Positions 34,620 to 46,676 of a stretch of 64,000 bases of DNA are shown here, in pieces. The stretch comes from Terana coerulea (Eukaryota; Basidiomycota; Agaricomycetes; Polyporales; Phanerochaetaceae), in the NCBI GenBank assembly GCA_024811115.1, contig JAKOGH010000798.1, positions 1 through 64,000 on the forward strand, given 5' to 3'. Every line of letters begins with the position of its first letter. The first letter of the stretch is position 1. A program made the translations under genes and the position numbers. Under the pieces are notes generated by a model, which saw only the letters and a list, made by a program, of their open reading frames with translations, was not told the DNA's origin and did not search any database.

Positions 34620-37600
34620 ATGTCTAAAGACACCATTCTAATTGATGGCGAGTCGTTGTACGCCGTTCGCAGGCGACAGCATCTCGCACTCGTCAATAAG
34701 CTGAGGGCTATTGGGTGAGTAGGCAGCCCTATTTTGCCCTGAATTCTTTTTGCTAACGATCATCCTTTCACTACTTGCATTGAAGAGCCCAAGCCGACTT
34801 AGATTTACCACGGATAGCAGTCATTGGGAATCAGAGTGCAGGGAAATCGAGCTTGGTCGAGGCTATCTCAGGGGTGAGTTGAGTCACACTTTACCCTACA
34901 AGCTACGTTCGACAACGCACGCAGATATCTGTACCGAGAGATGCAGGAACCTGCACTCGCTGCCCCATCGAATGCCGGATGGCGAACTCCTCCGCTCCAT
35001 GGTCGTGCCGCATCTCCATTCGCCAAGAGTACAGTGACGACGGCCTGCGGCGGAACGACAAGGTGTAAGAGCTCGCCTTCGGCGACGTGATAACAGACAA
35101 GAAAGACGTCGAACTCGCACTCCGCCGTGCGCAAGCCGCGGTGCTCAACCCCGCACCGCCGCGCAACGCTTTGCGAGCATGGGCGAGGCCGAACTCAGGG
35201 GCCTGCGCAGCCATCAGTTGTCTTTCTCGCGGAATGCTGTGTGTGTGGATATCTCGGGGCCCGACATGGTGGATTTGGCGTTCGTTGACCTTCCGGGTAC
35301 GTGACACTTGCGGTTTCAGGGCTGGACTACTTACACCAGGTCACCGTTGTAGGTATCATCCAGAATGCGGATTCCGACGTCATCAATTTGGTTGAGCAGC
35401 TCGTGCTCATGCACATACGCGGGAAGTGCCTTATATTGGTAACGCTGCCTATGAGCGGCATGTACATTTTACCCGTTCGCCCACAAATCCCCTGACATAA
35501 CTGTTGGTAGATGACATTGAAAATCAGAAGGCCATGAGCCTCGCCCGAGATGTGGATCCTACTGGATCTCGAACCATCGGTATGTTTTCGTTACTTTTGT
35601 TCCTGGCTACTCGACGAGATTCATGATTCGCAGGCGTGTTGACCAAACCTGACACTCTCACCACCGGTGCCACCCGCTCCAAGGAACTGTGGCTTGATGT
35701 TCTCGAGGGCCGCAACGTCAAGTTCCCGCTTAAGCTCGGCTACTACTGCACGCGCCAGCCCGACGACGACGAGCGTCGGAAGGGCATCACCAACGCTCAG
35801 GCCCGAGAGGCAGAGGCCGCGTTCTTCGCTCGCACGGCGCCGTGGGCGACGTCCACTCATCCGAAGCACTTTGGAACGAAGAACCTGGTTGCGAAGCTGA
35901 GCGGCTTGCTGAGCAAGGTCATTGACGAGAGGTGTGTCCGTCCCGCCGGCCCCTGACACCGAGCATTCGTGTGCTCAGCAGTAATGACCGCCTCACAGCC
36001 TGCCTGCAATATCGCACGAGACAACGCTGCAGCTGAAAAGCTGCACTAGCGGGCTGGCCGCGCTCCCGCAGCCGATCCCTGAGCCCGCGTCGTTCGTCCT
36101 CGGCCTGCTGACCGCGTTCTGCGCGCGCGTGGCGCTGCACACCGAGGGGCACCTCGACGCGCCCGGCCTCGTCCGCGCGACGCGCAACGCGTTCGACAAG
36201 TTCAAGGTCCGCGTCCGGGCGACGGCGCCGGCGTTCGTGCCCCGCCAGTGCGCAGACGGGCCGCCGAGGAGCTTTCCGGCTCTCCTCGACGAGGAGGACG
36301 ACGACGAGGAACTCGAGAGTGTTTTGCATGCGCCGACGCACATCTATCTGGACGACGTACGGGCACGGATCAACGCGTGAGTCGCGAGCGTGGAGTCGCT
36401 GTCCGAGGAGAGAAGCAAAAGGCTGACGGGCGCGCGCATGCAGGGCCGTCACGCGCGAGCTGCCGAATAACACGCCGTACATCGCGAAGCTGTCCCTCAT
36501 ACAAGACTTCCAGAAGGACTGGGCGGCGCACGTCCGGCGGTGCGTCGACGCCGTGCACGGCGCGTTGCGGCACACCCTGGCGGAGCTCATCCGCGAGCAG
36601 TTCGGGCTGTACGGCCCCCTCGAGCGGCGGGTCACGTACGCTGCATTCCCTGTGTATCATCAGATTGCGGGGCTGACATGGCCGTTGCGTTAGACATGCC
36701 GTGGATGAGCTTGTGCAGGAGAAGTTCAAGGAGGCGTCGAAGCAGGCGTTCAAGGTGCTGCAGTACGAGTCGACCGCGTTCACGCAGAATGACCACTACC
36801 TCTCTGCGCAGAAGGATAAGTTCCTCGCGCAATACAAGAATGCCCGGATGAATTTGGACAAGGGTAAGGAGAAGGCGGTCGCTGTCGCTGCGCCTGTGAG
36901 ACCACTGCTTCACAACGTAGACAACGTCTTTCATGCTGGTCTGTGAACGGAGCTGATGCGGCATGTTGTCCTTCAGGTGCTCACCACAGCAGTTTTTCAG
37001 CAGAGACAAGCTTCGCCCACTCGAGACTCGCCGGAGCCGTCAGTGGCTGAAGACGCTACCTCTGCCGTTGAGACGTCGGCTACCCGAAGATTTCACAAAA
37101 GCTAAAGCGTAATGAGAAACGCGATATGCAACGTGCGCCCGCCTTTGCACCTAAACCTGCCGATGGACCTGCACAATTCACGTTTGGCACCCCGCCTGCG
37201 AACGGTAGCGTGTTCGGTACCACTTCCTTGTCTACGCAACCCGCCGCATCCGTTTCCACAGGGATCTTCGGCTCGACTGACAAACCCCTGCGGCACACAG
37301 AACCAGCCGAGGAGGCCCCGGCGGACGCTGAACCTGTGCCGGCAGCGCATACACCTTCTCCTGCAAGTCCCGCGCCACAAAAAGACGCCTCGCCCGCCTG
37401 GATGTCAAAGCTCGGAGCGGGTGTTGCAGCGCGGACTGCGCCTGCACCCGCGCCCGCGACCGCCGTCGCGCCGTTTTGGGACGCATCGTCCTCTGTCGGG
37501 GCCGCGGGCGCGTCCGCGCTCACTGCGGAGGAGCGCGCGCGCGAGGAGGCGCTGGTCATGGCGAGCCTCGCGAGGCTGGGGTACCACGGTTTGAACGTCG

Positions 37601-38015
37601 TCGACCTCGGGAAGCTCGTGCCGCCGGACGAGTTCGAGAACGAGCTGGCGGTGATGGCGGAGGTGCGGGCGTACTTCAAGGTGTCGTACAAGGTGCGTCC
37701 CCGTCTGCTCCCGCCCCGCTCATCCGCGATACGCTGTTGTGCTCAACGTTCAACGTGCGTGCTTGTGATGGTGCGCAGCGCGTGATCGACTACGTGCCGC
37801 TCGCGCTCGACCACGAGTTCCTGCGCGCGTTCGCGGGCGCGCTGCAGAGCCACCTGATTCGCCAGCTGGGCTTCGAGGCGGGCGACACGGCGGCGCGGTG
37901 CGCGGCGTACGTCGAGGAGGACGCGGAGGTCGTCGCGACGCGCCAGGAGCTGCTGGGGCGGAAGCGGCGGCTGGAGGCCGTGCAGGACGAGCTGCTGCGT
38001 TTTGGGTTGGCGTGA
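34620..38015 (+). CDS. Dynamin-like GTPase B, with an in-frame TAA and two frame changes
   Basis: Start at 34620 (MSKDTILIDGESLYAVRRRQ). After the first intron: DLPRIAVIGNQSAGKSSLVE (P-loop), ISVPRDAGTCTRCPIECR, DVELALRRAQAAVLNP, SGPDMVDLAFVDLPG, LILVTLPMSG, VLTKPDTLTTGATRSKELWL, YYCTRQPDDDERRKG, ELPNNTPYIAKLSLIQDFQ and NDHYLSAQKDKFLAQYKNAR. A Pro/Ala-rich linker leads to the effector domain (DLGKLVPPDEFENELAVMAE, YVPLALDHEFLRAFAGA), ending LLRFGLA at 38015. A TAA lies in KV*ELAFGDV (about 35067-35069) where copies A and C have lysine. It sits in a GTGTAAG that could mimic a donor, but splicing there would delete conserved residues. Frame changes at 35149-35152 (C4) and 37083-37085 (C3) each need one added C. 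The 3' half is markedly GC-rich. Confidence 0.78.
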
Positions 38016-38829
38016 CGCTGTGCATTTTGTTTTCGTTATTCGTTTGGGTTTTGAGGGGGATGATCGTTTGCAGGCGGAGAACTTCCAGCATGGCGTGGGT
38101 GTGTATGGTTCTCTCGGGCGACGGGTTGCATTTCAAGGTGAACGTACGAGCGTGGGCGAAGGGGCTGGCCCCTTGGAAAACAACAACTACTGAGCGTAGG
38201 GTAGAGTACTGCGCGTTGAGCCTGGCTTCGCGTGAGTCGACACAGGGCAAAGCGTACGCGGTGGCGGGAGAGTCTCAACGGTGCTGCCCGGCGCCCCGAG
38301 ATGGCGGAACGCCGCGTTTGCCGTAGCGCCGAGGCGCATCACCGAGGCGGTGATGGCATCGCGGCACTGCCCGGCCACCTACGCGGTGCGCTTTGCCTCG
38401 TCCTTCCCACTGCCAGCCTGCATCCGCAAACACGATTGTGGTCGGGGTAGGATGGTCTACACATCGGCGAAGACAGCAATGCACGGACAGGCCCTACACC
38501 CGCGCCGTCCGAGACACCTACCTTACGGCAGCGCCTTCCTTTGCCAACGCGAGCTCCATCGCCTGCGTGCAGTGTCCGCGGTCGTGTCCACCCGCCCAGC
38601 GTCGCCCCCGCGGATGCATCGCCATGCACTTTGCGCGTGTGATGCCGATGATGGAGGGACGGGGCGCATGAATGCATGACGCAACCGCCAGCGCGTTCCC
38701 TGCACCGGCGTGCAAAGTCGCCCGATCGCACGGTGCCGTACGCGGCATACAGCATTCGCTACTGGTCGTATGTAAACCAGCCTCGCTGCCTGCGATGTGC
38801 TACTGATCTCTCCCGCCACTTACTCCAGT
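38016..38829. other. Intergenic, no feature seen
   Basis: GC-rich spacer between dynamin-like B and the NRPS-like gene, both on the + strand. ORFs occur in every frame, as expected from composition; none carries a motif. Confidence 0.5.
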
Positions 38830-41800
38830 ATGACAGCTGCCACAATGGCATCTGATGACACACTGGTGTACCCGCCTCTGGACGGCTCGCTCGACGTCCT
38901 GCCCGGCTTCTGCGACTTCCACGCCACCCACAACCCGTCGCGGACATTCGCTCACCTCGTCCCCGACGCGCCGGATCCAGGGCGGCGCTGCGAGACAGTG
39001 ACGTTTGCGGAGTTTGCGGCGGCGACGCACCGCGTCGCGCACGCGCTGCGGCCGGACGGGACGCATGCCGCGCGCGAGGTCATCGCGCTGCTCGCGCCGT
39101 GCGACACGCTGCTGTACCTCGCGCTGCTCGTCGGGCTCACGCGCGCCGGCTTCGTCGTGAGCATCTCTCATTTTCTGTAAAGACAGCACGCGTCGTGCTC
39201 ATCTTGCCCGTCGCACCGGCGCCCAGCCGTTCCCGCTCGCGCCGCAGAACACGGCCGAGGCGGTCGCGCACATGCTCGCGCAGACCGGCTGCCGCCGCCT
39301 CCTCGCGCCCGCGTCCGTGGAGCCCGTCGTGGGCGACGTGCGGGCGCAGCTGCGCGCACGCGAAGTGGAGCTGCAGGTCGACGACCTCCCGCCGTTTCCG
39401 AGTATATTCCCGACCCTCTGCGCGGACGCCTCCGAGGAGGTTTCCTTCACCCCGTTTCCGCCATGCCCGGCGCGGCCTGCGATGGACGACGTCGCGCTGT
39501 ACATCCACTCCTCCGGCTCGTCTGGCTTCCCGCGCGCCGTGCCGCAGCGCCATCTCACCCTCCTGCAGTGGTGCACCGCGCGTACGTCCACCCACCCTCC
39601 TTTAAATCTCTGGCATCACTCACACTTGGCCCGCCAGCGGTGTTCACGGAGAGCAAGGGCAGGGACCTCGTGTGGGGCGCGATGGCCCTCCCGCCGTTCC
39701 ACACCATCGGCGTGCTCGCCCAGCTCTGCGGCCCGCTCGCGACGGGCTGGGCGCTCGCGCTGTACGCGCCGCGCCACCCCGCGCCGCCCGCCGTGCCGAC
39801 GCCGCAGAGCGTGCTGGCCGCGTGCCGCGCGGGCGGCGTGTCCGCGCTCGTCATGGTCCCCGCGTTCTCCGAGGTGCGTCGCACGCTGTAGCGTCTCTGC
39901 GTGGGCTCGGTGCTGACAGACGCGTGGGCGCGTTGCAGGCGTGGGCGCAGAGCGAGACGACCGCGCGTACCTCGCGTCGCTCACCCTCCTCGTACGCCCC
40001 CTTTGCTGCCCCGCTGCGTGCCCGCCGCTGACTCCCGCCTGTGTGCGCGCAGCTGTCCGGCGGCGGCCCGCTGTCCCCGCGCGTCGCCGCACAGCTCGCC
40101 GGCGCCGGCGCCGCGCCGCGCCAGATCTACGGCGCGACCGAGATCGGCGTCTTCACGCACGTCTTCGATGACCCCGACGTACCAGATGCCGCTGCCGCCC
40201 CGCGCGATGTCGACGCGTGGGCGTACATGCGCTTCTCGGACCGGGTGCGGTGCCGCTGGGTCGACGAGGGCGACGGGACGTACGAGCTGCAGGTGCTCGT
40301 GAGTGGGCTTGTCCTCGTCCCCTTCCATAAGGCTGATTGACGGGGATGTTTGTGGATGTGTAGAGCTGCGCGACGCACCGGCCGAGCGTCGAGAACCTGC
40401 CGGACGTGCGCGGGTACGCGACGCGGGACCTATGGGCGCCGCACCCGGCGCGGCCGGGGCTGTGGCGCATGTACGTCCGCTCTTCTCGTCCCTGCCTGCG
40501 TGCATGTGGCTGACGCATACATTGCTGCAGAGTCGGGCGGAAAGACGACGTGATTGTCCTCGGCTCCGGTGCGTCTCTTACGCCTCTCTCCCTCGCTTTC
40601 CGCTCATGCTTATCCGTATACGCTCGTTGCGGCGCCAGGAGAGAAAGTCGTGCCGACGGCGCAGGAGGCGCACGTCGCCGCGCACCCGCTCGTCGCCGGT
40701 GCGCTCCTCTTCGGGCGCGGGCGCGCGCAGTGCGGCCTGCTGCTCGAGCTGCGCGCCCCGCACGCCGTCGACCCCACGGACGCCGCCGGCCTCGCCCGGC
40801 TGCGCGACACGCTCTGGTGAGCCCGCCCCCTCCGGCCCTGTGTATGTTCCACCGTCAAGATGCGCGGTGCTGACGCCGACACCGGTAGGCCGACGGTCGC
40901 CGCGGCGAACCGCGCCGCGCCGTCCTTCGCGCGCGTGTTCAGGGAGCTGATCCTGTTCGCGCACCCCGCCCGGCCGCTCCCGCGCGCGCCGAAGGGCACC
41001 GTCCAGCGCGGGCTGCGCTCGCCGCGTACGCGGCGGACATCGCGCAGCTGTACGACGCCCTCGCGGCCTCCGAGGTCTCTGTTGCAGCGGAAGACGGAAC
41101 GATGGCCCGGCGTCCTGGACGCCCGGTGATGTGCTGGCCTGGCTGCAGCGCGCGGCGGAGGCGGTACGGGGCGCGGGGCCGCTCGACGCGGAGCGGGACC
41201 TGTTCGAGCAGGGGTTCGACAGCCTCGCGGCGGCGGCGCTGCGCAGCAGGGTCGTGCGGGCGTGGCGCGCGAGCGCACGGGGTGGCCGTACCGCAGAACA
41301 TCGTCTTCGCACACCCGACGCTCGTCGGCCTCGCGGGCGCACTGGCGCAGCTCGCCACCCCAGACCCGCCATCGCGCCCCGCCGGTGAGCACGCACCACA
41401 CGGTGGAGGAGGAGATGCGCCGCGTGCTCGCGCAGCACACGCGCGGCCTGCCCGTCGTGCCCCGCCCCCTGCCCCCACGCCCGGCGGCGCCGTCGTCCTG
41501 CTCACGGGCGCGACGGGCGGCCTTGGCGCGCACGTGCTCGTCGCGCTCCTGGCGACGCCGGCGGTGGCGCGGGTGTATGCGCTCAACCGCCTGTCGGACA
41601 CGCTCGCACCGGAGGCGCGGCAGGCGCGGGCGTTTAGGGAGAGGCGGCTGGATGCGGGGGTGTTGGAGGAGGCGGGGCGGGCGGGAAGAGTGGTAGTGCT
41701 GGAGGGGGACGTGTTGAAGGAGGCGTTTGGCCTCGAGAAGGCTGTGTACGACACGGTGCGCCTCCCCCCGCCGTGCCTCCCGCGCGCGCATGCACACGCT

Positions 41801-42999
41801 GACTTCGCGTTCGCACATCCGTTAGATGCACGCCGAGGTGACGCACGTCGTGCACAACGCGTGGCGCGTCGACTTCAACCTCGCGCTCGCGTCCTTCGCC
41901 CCGCACATCGCCGGCGCGCGCACGCTGGTCGACTTCTGCGCCGGCGCGGCGCGCGCGCCCCGCTTGCTGTTCGTGTCGTCCGTGTCGGCGGCGCACGCGT
42001 GGGACGGCGCAAGGGGCGCGGTGCCCGAGGCGGTGCTGCGCGACGCTGGCGTGAGCAGCGCGGCGGGGTACGGCGCGAGCAAGTGGGTCGTCGAGAACGT
42101 GCGTCGCCGTCCCTCTCCCTCCCTCCCTTCTCTTTCTCCTGCATCCCCACCACCGAGACTAGTGCCACGAGACTGACCTCCACGCGCAGATGCTCGCCCA
42201 AGCGGCGGAGAAGGGCCTGCGCGCGACGGTGCTGCGCGTCGGCCAGGCGTGCGGCGCGCGCCGCTCGGGCGCGTGGAGCCCCGCGGAGTGGCTGCCCGCG
42301 CTCGCCAAGTCCAGCGTCGCATTGGGCTGTGTGCCCGATCTGCCCGGCGTACGTCCCCCTCCCTGCCTTTCTGCCATGCGGTGGTGTTGACGCGGGGTGT
42401 ACATGTGCGGCTGCAGGAGGTGAACTGGATCCCGATCGACGCCGTCGCGGCCGCCCTCGTCGACCTCGTCGCGCTGGGGGAAGGCGCAGACGCGCCTCCT
42501 CCGGATCCCCCGCTGGTCGTGAACGTCGTGCACCCCGGCCTGTCGCGTGGCGCGCCCTCATGGACACCCTCAGCGCCTCTCTCACTGCCGTCTCGCCCGC
42601 CCGCCCGCTCCTGGTCGTCCCCTTCGCGCAGTGGCTGCGCGCCCTGGTGGACGCGGCGGACGTGGCAGGGGCGGGGCCGGCAGACCTTGCACGCGTCGTG
42701 AGTCGTTTTGCTCTTCTTGTGTGACGAGGCGGACGCTGATGCGACGGTGGACGCAGCCTGCGCTCAAGCTCCTCGACTTCTTCCGTGGCGTCGCGCACGC
42801 GCACGCCCCGGCCGCGGCGGCGGTGGCAGCCGCACCCGACTCGGCAGAGCGACGGACGGACGCAACGGGCGCGCCGCTCTTCGAGACGGTGCAGCTAGTG
42901 CGGCACTGTCCGTCTGTGCGCGACCTGCCGCCGCTGGCTGCAGCCGACGTCGATGCATGGGTGCGGTATTGGCGGGAGGAGGGGTTTTTGGCCAGTTGA
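38830..42999 (+). CDS. NRPS-like adenylate-forming reductase (A-T-R domains)
   Basis: Multidomain enzyme that activates a carboxylic acid as adenylate, loads it on a phosphopantetheine arm and reduces it with NAD(P)H to an aldehyde or alcohol. Start at 38830. Adenylation domain: VTFAEFAAATHRVAHAL, PFPLAPQNTAEAVAHMLA, the binding loop HSSGSSGFPRAVPQRH, LPPFHTIGVLAQLCGPLATG, LSGGGPLSPRVAAQLAG, QIYGATEIGVF, YATRDLW and VGRKDDVIVLGSG. Thiolation domain: DLFEQGFDSLAAAALRSR, with the carrier serine in DSL. Reductase domain: VVLLTGATGGLGAHVLVALL, THVVHNAWRVDFNLAL, YGASKWVVEN (Tyr-x-x-x-Lys) and NWIPIDAVAAALVDLVAL, then a C-terminal region ending at 42999. There is no condensation domain. Six frame changes (near 39955, 41010, 41114, 41280, 41481, 42534) fall in GC-rich short runs. 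The substrate cannot be predicted; the product is probably a small specialised metabolite. Confidence 0.85.
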
Positions 43000-43352
43000 C
43001 CATTCAAACTTAGAGGTGTTTTTTCAACGGGAGATGTCAGAAGCATCACTTAACTTGTATGTAGTCATTTGTTAAAGTGTTGAGCAAGCAGTCTAGCCTG
43101 CATGTAAACAGCATTTAATGTATCGAATGGCATATTTCTTCCTGTGTGTGTGCAGCGTTCGGTGATAGCTCAAACCTAGAGAGAATAAGTGCCTACAACT
43201 TACAATGCGCTATGCTACATCATGTACGACATCAACACCACGCCTAAACTACAACACACCTAAACCTGAGTCCGAATGCGAGTCCGAAGATTACATGCAC
43301 GATACCTCAGTGCTCCCACAAAAACTGATCCACGTCCGTCGGGTTCACTTGC
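43000..43352. other. Convergent intergenic region, no feature seen
   Basis: Lies between the stops of the NRPS-like gene (+) and dynamin-like C (-). It is AT-richer than the flanking coding DNA. Confidence 0.5.
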
Positions 43353-46300
43353 TTAGACCCCGAACCGAAAAAGCTCCGTCTGAACAGCCTCCAGGCGCTC
43401 TTTCCGAGACGTTAGCTCTTCGCGGGTCGCGACCACGTCAGGGTCCGCCTGCAAGTACGCCGCGCACTTCTCGAGGGCGTCGCCGGCGCCGAGGCCCAGC
43501 TCCTGAATGAGCCGTTTCGGCACGTCGTCGGCGAACGCGCGCAGGAACTCGTGGTCGATCGCGAGAGGGACGTAGTCCACGACGCGCTGCGAATCCCGAC
43601 GTTCATCATCACACAAGCGCGGCAGCCGTTAAAGAGCGCGCGTACCTTGTACGAGACCTTGAAGTATGCGCGGACCTCGGCCATGACTTCCAGCTCCCGC
43701 TCGTACTCGTCCGTGGGCACCAGCTTGCCGAGGTCCTCAGGCGACACGCCCTTAAACCCGAGCTTCGCAAGAGCTGCTATAACCGCCGTCTCCTCCTTGC
43801 TGCGCTCCTCGGCCGTCAGCACGGGCCCCGCGTTTGCGGCCTGAGAAGACGCGGCCTGTGGGGACGGGGACGCTGCGCCGTTCGTGCTACCAAACGGCCC
43901 GTTCTGCGAGAAGGATGAGCTTGTACTCGAGAAAAACGAGGCGTCTGCGGGAGGGGAGCTGAAGGAAAAGCCTGCCAGTCCTCTCGGCGCAGCTTGCCCA
44001 GGAGATGAATGCTGTGCACGCTGGTAATCAGTCAGACGAAGCTCCTGTAGCACCAGACGCGACATCAAAAGGCGGTATCGCTATGCGAAGAGCCATGGAA
44101 CGGACTTCGAAGGACTGAAATCGGCTCACCTTTGCCGGCGGAGCACCGTTGCTCGTTTGGCCGGCGGTACCATTGGCTTGCGCCGACGCTCGGGTACCAG
44201 GACCCCTCGAGGACGGGGAGGCTTTCACGCCCAGCCGCGCACTCTTGTACTGTGCGAGGAAGGTTGCTTTCGAGCCGGACAGATAGTGGTCATTTTGCGT
44301 GAACGGCGTGAGCTCGTACTTCAAGAACCGGGCCGTCTGCGCAGACGCCGCCTTCAGCTTCTCTTGGATGAGATTCTTCACTATGAGCCTAGAGTATGTT
44401 GTACATCAATTAGGCGACATATGCTACATGAGACGAAGGAGACTTGACCTGATCTTAGGCTCGAGATGCCTGTATGAGCCGAACTTCTCGTGAATGACCT
44501 GCTCTGCGTTCTGCTGCAACGCCTGATGCACCAGCTCGACACAGCGCCGGAGGTGCGTCGGCCAGTCCTTCTGGAAGTCTTTGATGAGAGATACCTTCGC
44601 GACGTATGGCGTATTATTCGGCAGCTCCCTTGTGACGGCCCTGAGGAACAAGACTACAGGTCAGCCCTCACCCCTCTGATAGACCAGGGAAGACGAATGT
44701 TGGACGTACTCATTGATCTTCTCCCTGACACCCTCCATGTAAATATATGGCTTCAACGCGCCCATCATCATCGTTCCTTCCTCCTCTTCGTCAAGCAACA
44801 TCCACTTCAGACATTGTCCAGAGCCACTGTCGGCCAGCGCCGCCGAGGTGTTCTCGTGCTCGTACGGCATAAATGAGGGCGCCGTACAGCGTATGTCTGC
44901 CTTGAGAGTAGTGTATGCCGAATTTGCGGACTGCACGAGTGATGTGGTGTCGATCTGCCCGCTGACGAAGCGCTCGATGCGAGAGCAGAACGTGGTGACG
45001 AGGTTCAGCACGAACGTCGACGGCTCGGTGATGGTCGCCGGGAGGGCTTCGAGACGGCGCGTACAGTCGGCAAGCTGTCTAGCCGTTTCCTCCACGATAG
45101 AGGGCAGACTGCAGAACAGCAACACAGCTGCAGAACAGTCGGTTGAATGCGAGGGAAAGGACACGCCTGTCGTCAATGACCTTGCTGAGCAGTCCACTGA
45201 TCCTCGTCACCAAGTTCTTGGTCCCAAAATGCTGCGGAGACGACGATGTCGACCACGGCGCGGTGCGCGCAAAGAAGTCCGCCTCAGCTTCCCGAGCCTC
45301 CCGAGCCGACACGCCCGCTTTGCGTTCGTCCTCGTCCGGCTGGCGTGTGCAGTAATATCCGAGCTTCAGAGGAAACTTGACGTTTCTGCCTTCTAACACT
45401 TCTAGCCAGAGTTCTTTTGAACGGAAGGCGCCGGTGGTGAGCGTATCAGGCTTGGTCAGAACCCCTAGAAATGAATTTATTCAGCCGGAATGCGCACAAA
45501 CCGTGGAGGGAGCTCCTCACCTATCGTTCGTGAGCCATCCGGGTCAACTTGTCTGGCCAGGCTCATCGCTTTCTGGTTATCAATGTCGTCTGAAGCCCAT
45601 TTTTGAGTGCGCAGAAACAGAAGATTAGAACAAACACTTGCCACTCATAGGTAAAGTGACAAGAATCAGACATTTGCCACCGATGTGCGAGAGCACCATA
45701 TCCTCAACAAACTTGACTGTCTTGTCCTCGGCGTTTTGAATGACACCTTCACGAAGCGTTACGATGCAAGACGTGGTACCAAGTACGCACATGCTCACCA
45801 GGGAGATCAACAAACGCCAAATCCACTAAATCGGGACCAGAAATATCGAGGCAAACGGCATTCCGCGAGAACGGCAGATGATTGGTACCTAAGCCGCGCA
45901 GGTCGTCCTCCGACATCGTCTCAAAGTCGTCTTGCTCCGTCAGGGGGTTCAACACGGCGGCCTGCGCTCTGCGAAGCGCAAGCTCGACGTCTCTCTTCTC
46001 TGTGATGGGCGCGCCGAACGGGATTTCCTTCACTTGATCCACGCGCGAGCCGTCTTCGTTGAACTCCACGCGGATCGACACCGCGCATGTCCATTCATCC
46101 GAGCTGGACATCATTCGACACTCAATGGGGCATCTCGTATCAAAATAAGGTCTTGGGGACGGCGCGGGCACTGCGCATAATGTCGAGGACGGTAAGAGTG
46201 ATGGTGTGCAGCACCCGAGAGGGTGCAAACGCGTAAGGAATAGGTACAAGTATGTGAGTGACTTATATACGCTACGAGTGGTGTCCGGGGGCAGTAAGCA

Positions 46301-46676
46301 TAGTGACGGTACCTTAATAACACTAAAGTACCAAAATCTGACATCTCGTACAGGTTCCCGCGTCGCGAGGGACGGAAATCTACACAACGTTGGTCAGTCA
46401 GTGGGTACGAAGAAGCGACAGCAAGCGCACGCACTCCGGAAATTGCTTCGACCAAGCTGGACTTTCCTGCACTCTGATTTCCAATGACAGCCACCCGAGG
46501 AAGATCCAAGTCAGCTTGCGCCCTGCGTTGAGCACTTCTCAGAAAAGAGTCAAACCATGAGAAGAGCGAGATAGCACTCACCCCAAGGCCCTAAGCTTGT
46601 TGACGAGCGCCAAGTGTTGTCTACGGCGTACAGCATATGGGGTGTCTGCGTCGAGAGCAGGTGGGTTTGCGGACAT
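43353..46676 (-). CDS. Dynamin-like GTPase C, apparently functional copy carrying an inserted segment
   Basis: Start at 46676 (MSANPPALDADTPYAVRRRQ). P-loop exon DLPRVAVIGNQSAGKSSLVE, then ISVPRDAGTCTR, an insertion (46140-46341), and CPIECRMMSSSDEWTCAVSI. Downstream are VKEIPFGAPITEKRDVELAL, LNPLTEQDDFETMSEDDLR, SGPDLVDLAFVDLPG, LILVTLPMSG, VLTKPDTLTTGAFRSKELWL, YYCTRQPDEDERKAGVSARE, ELPNNTPYVAKVSLIKDFQK and NDHYLSGSKATFLAQYKSAR. A Ser/Gln-rich linker leads to the effector domain (DLGKLVPTDEYERELEVMAE, YVPLAIDHEFLRAFADD), ending at 43353. No frame change or nonsense codon was found outside the insertion, so this is the best-preserved of the three copies. Cellular role, for example organelle fission or trafficking, cannot be assigned. 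Confidence 0.82.
46140..46341. mobile_element. 202-bp insertion with 9-bp target duplication inside dynamin-like C
   Basis: The 9-mer CATCTCGTA occurs at 46131-46139 and again at 46342-46350, exactly flanking the insert. In copies A and B the codons on either side (GTCTR/H and C-P/A-IEC) are contiguous. Termini are TCAAAATAAGGT on the left and TCAGATTTTGGT on the right read inward, which agree at 8 of 12 positions. The 9-bp duplication is typical of Mutator-like elements, but no transposase or clear inverted repeat is present. Splicing of GTCAGA (46342) to GCGCAG (46171) would leave 39 nt, keeping the reading frame with 13 extra codons. Confidence 0.6.

Noticed and set aside
40610..41818. 402-codon ORF antisense to the NRPS-like gene
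   Set aside because: High-GC coding DNA yields long antisense ORFs by composition. The + strand has A, T and R domain motifs here.
41102..42724. 540-codon + strand ORF inside the NRPS-like gene
   Set aside because: It mixes real reductase-domain frame with stretches of wrong-frame Arg/Ala-rich sequence and introns. It is a by-product of the frame changes, not a separate gene.
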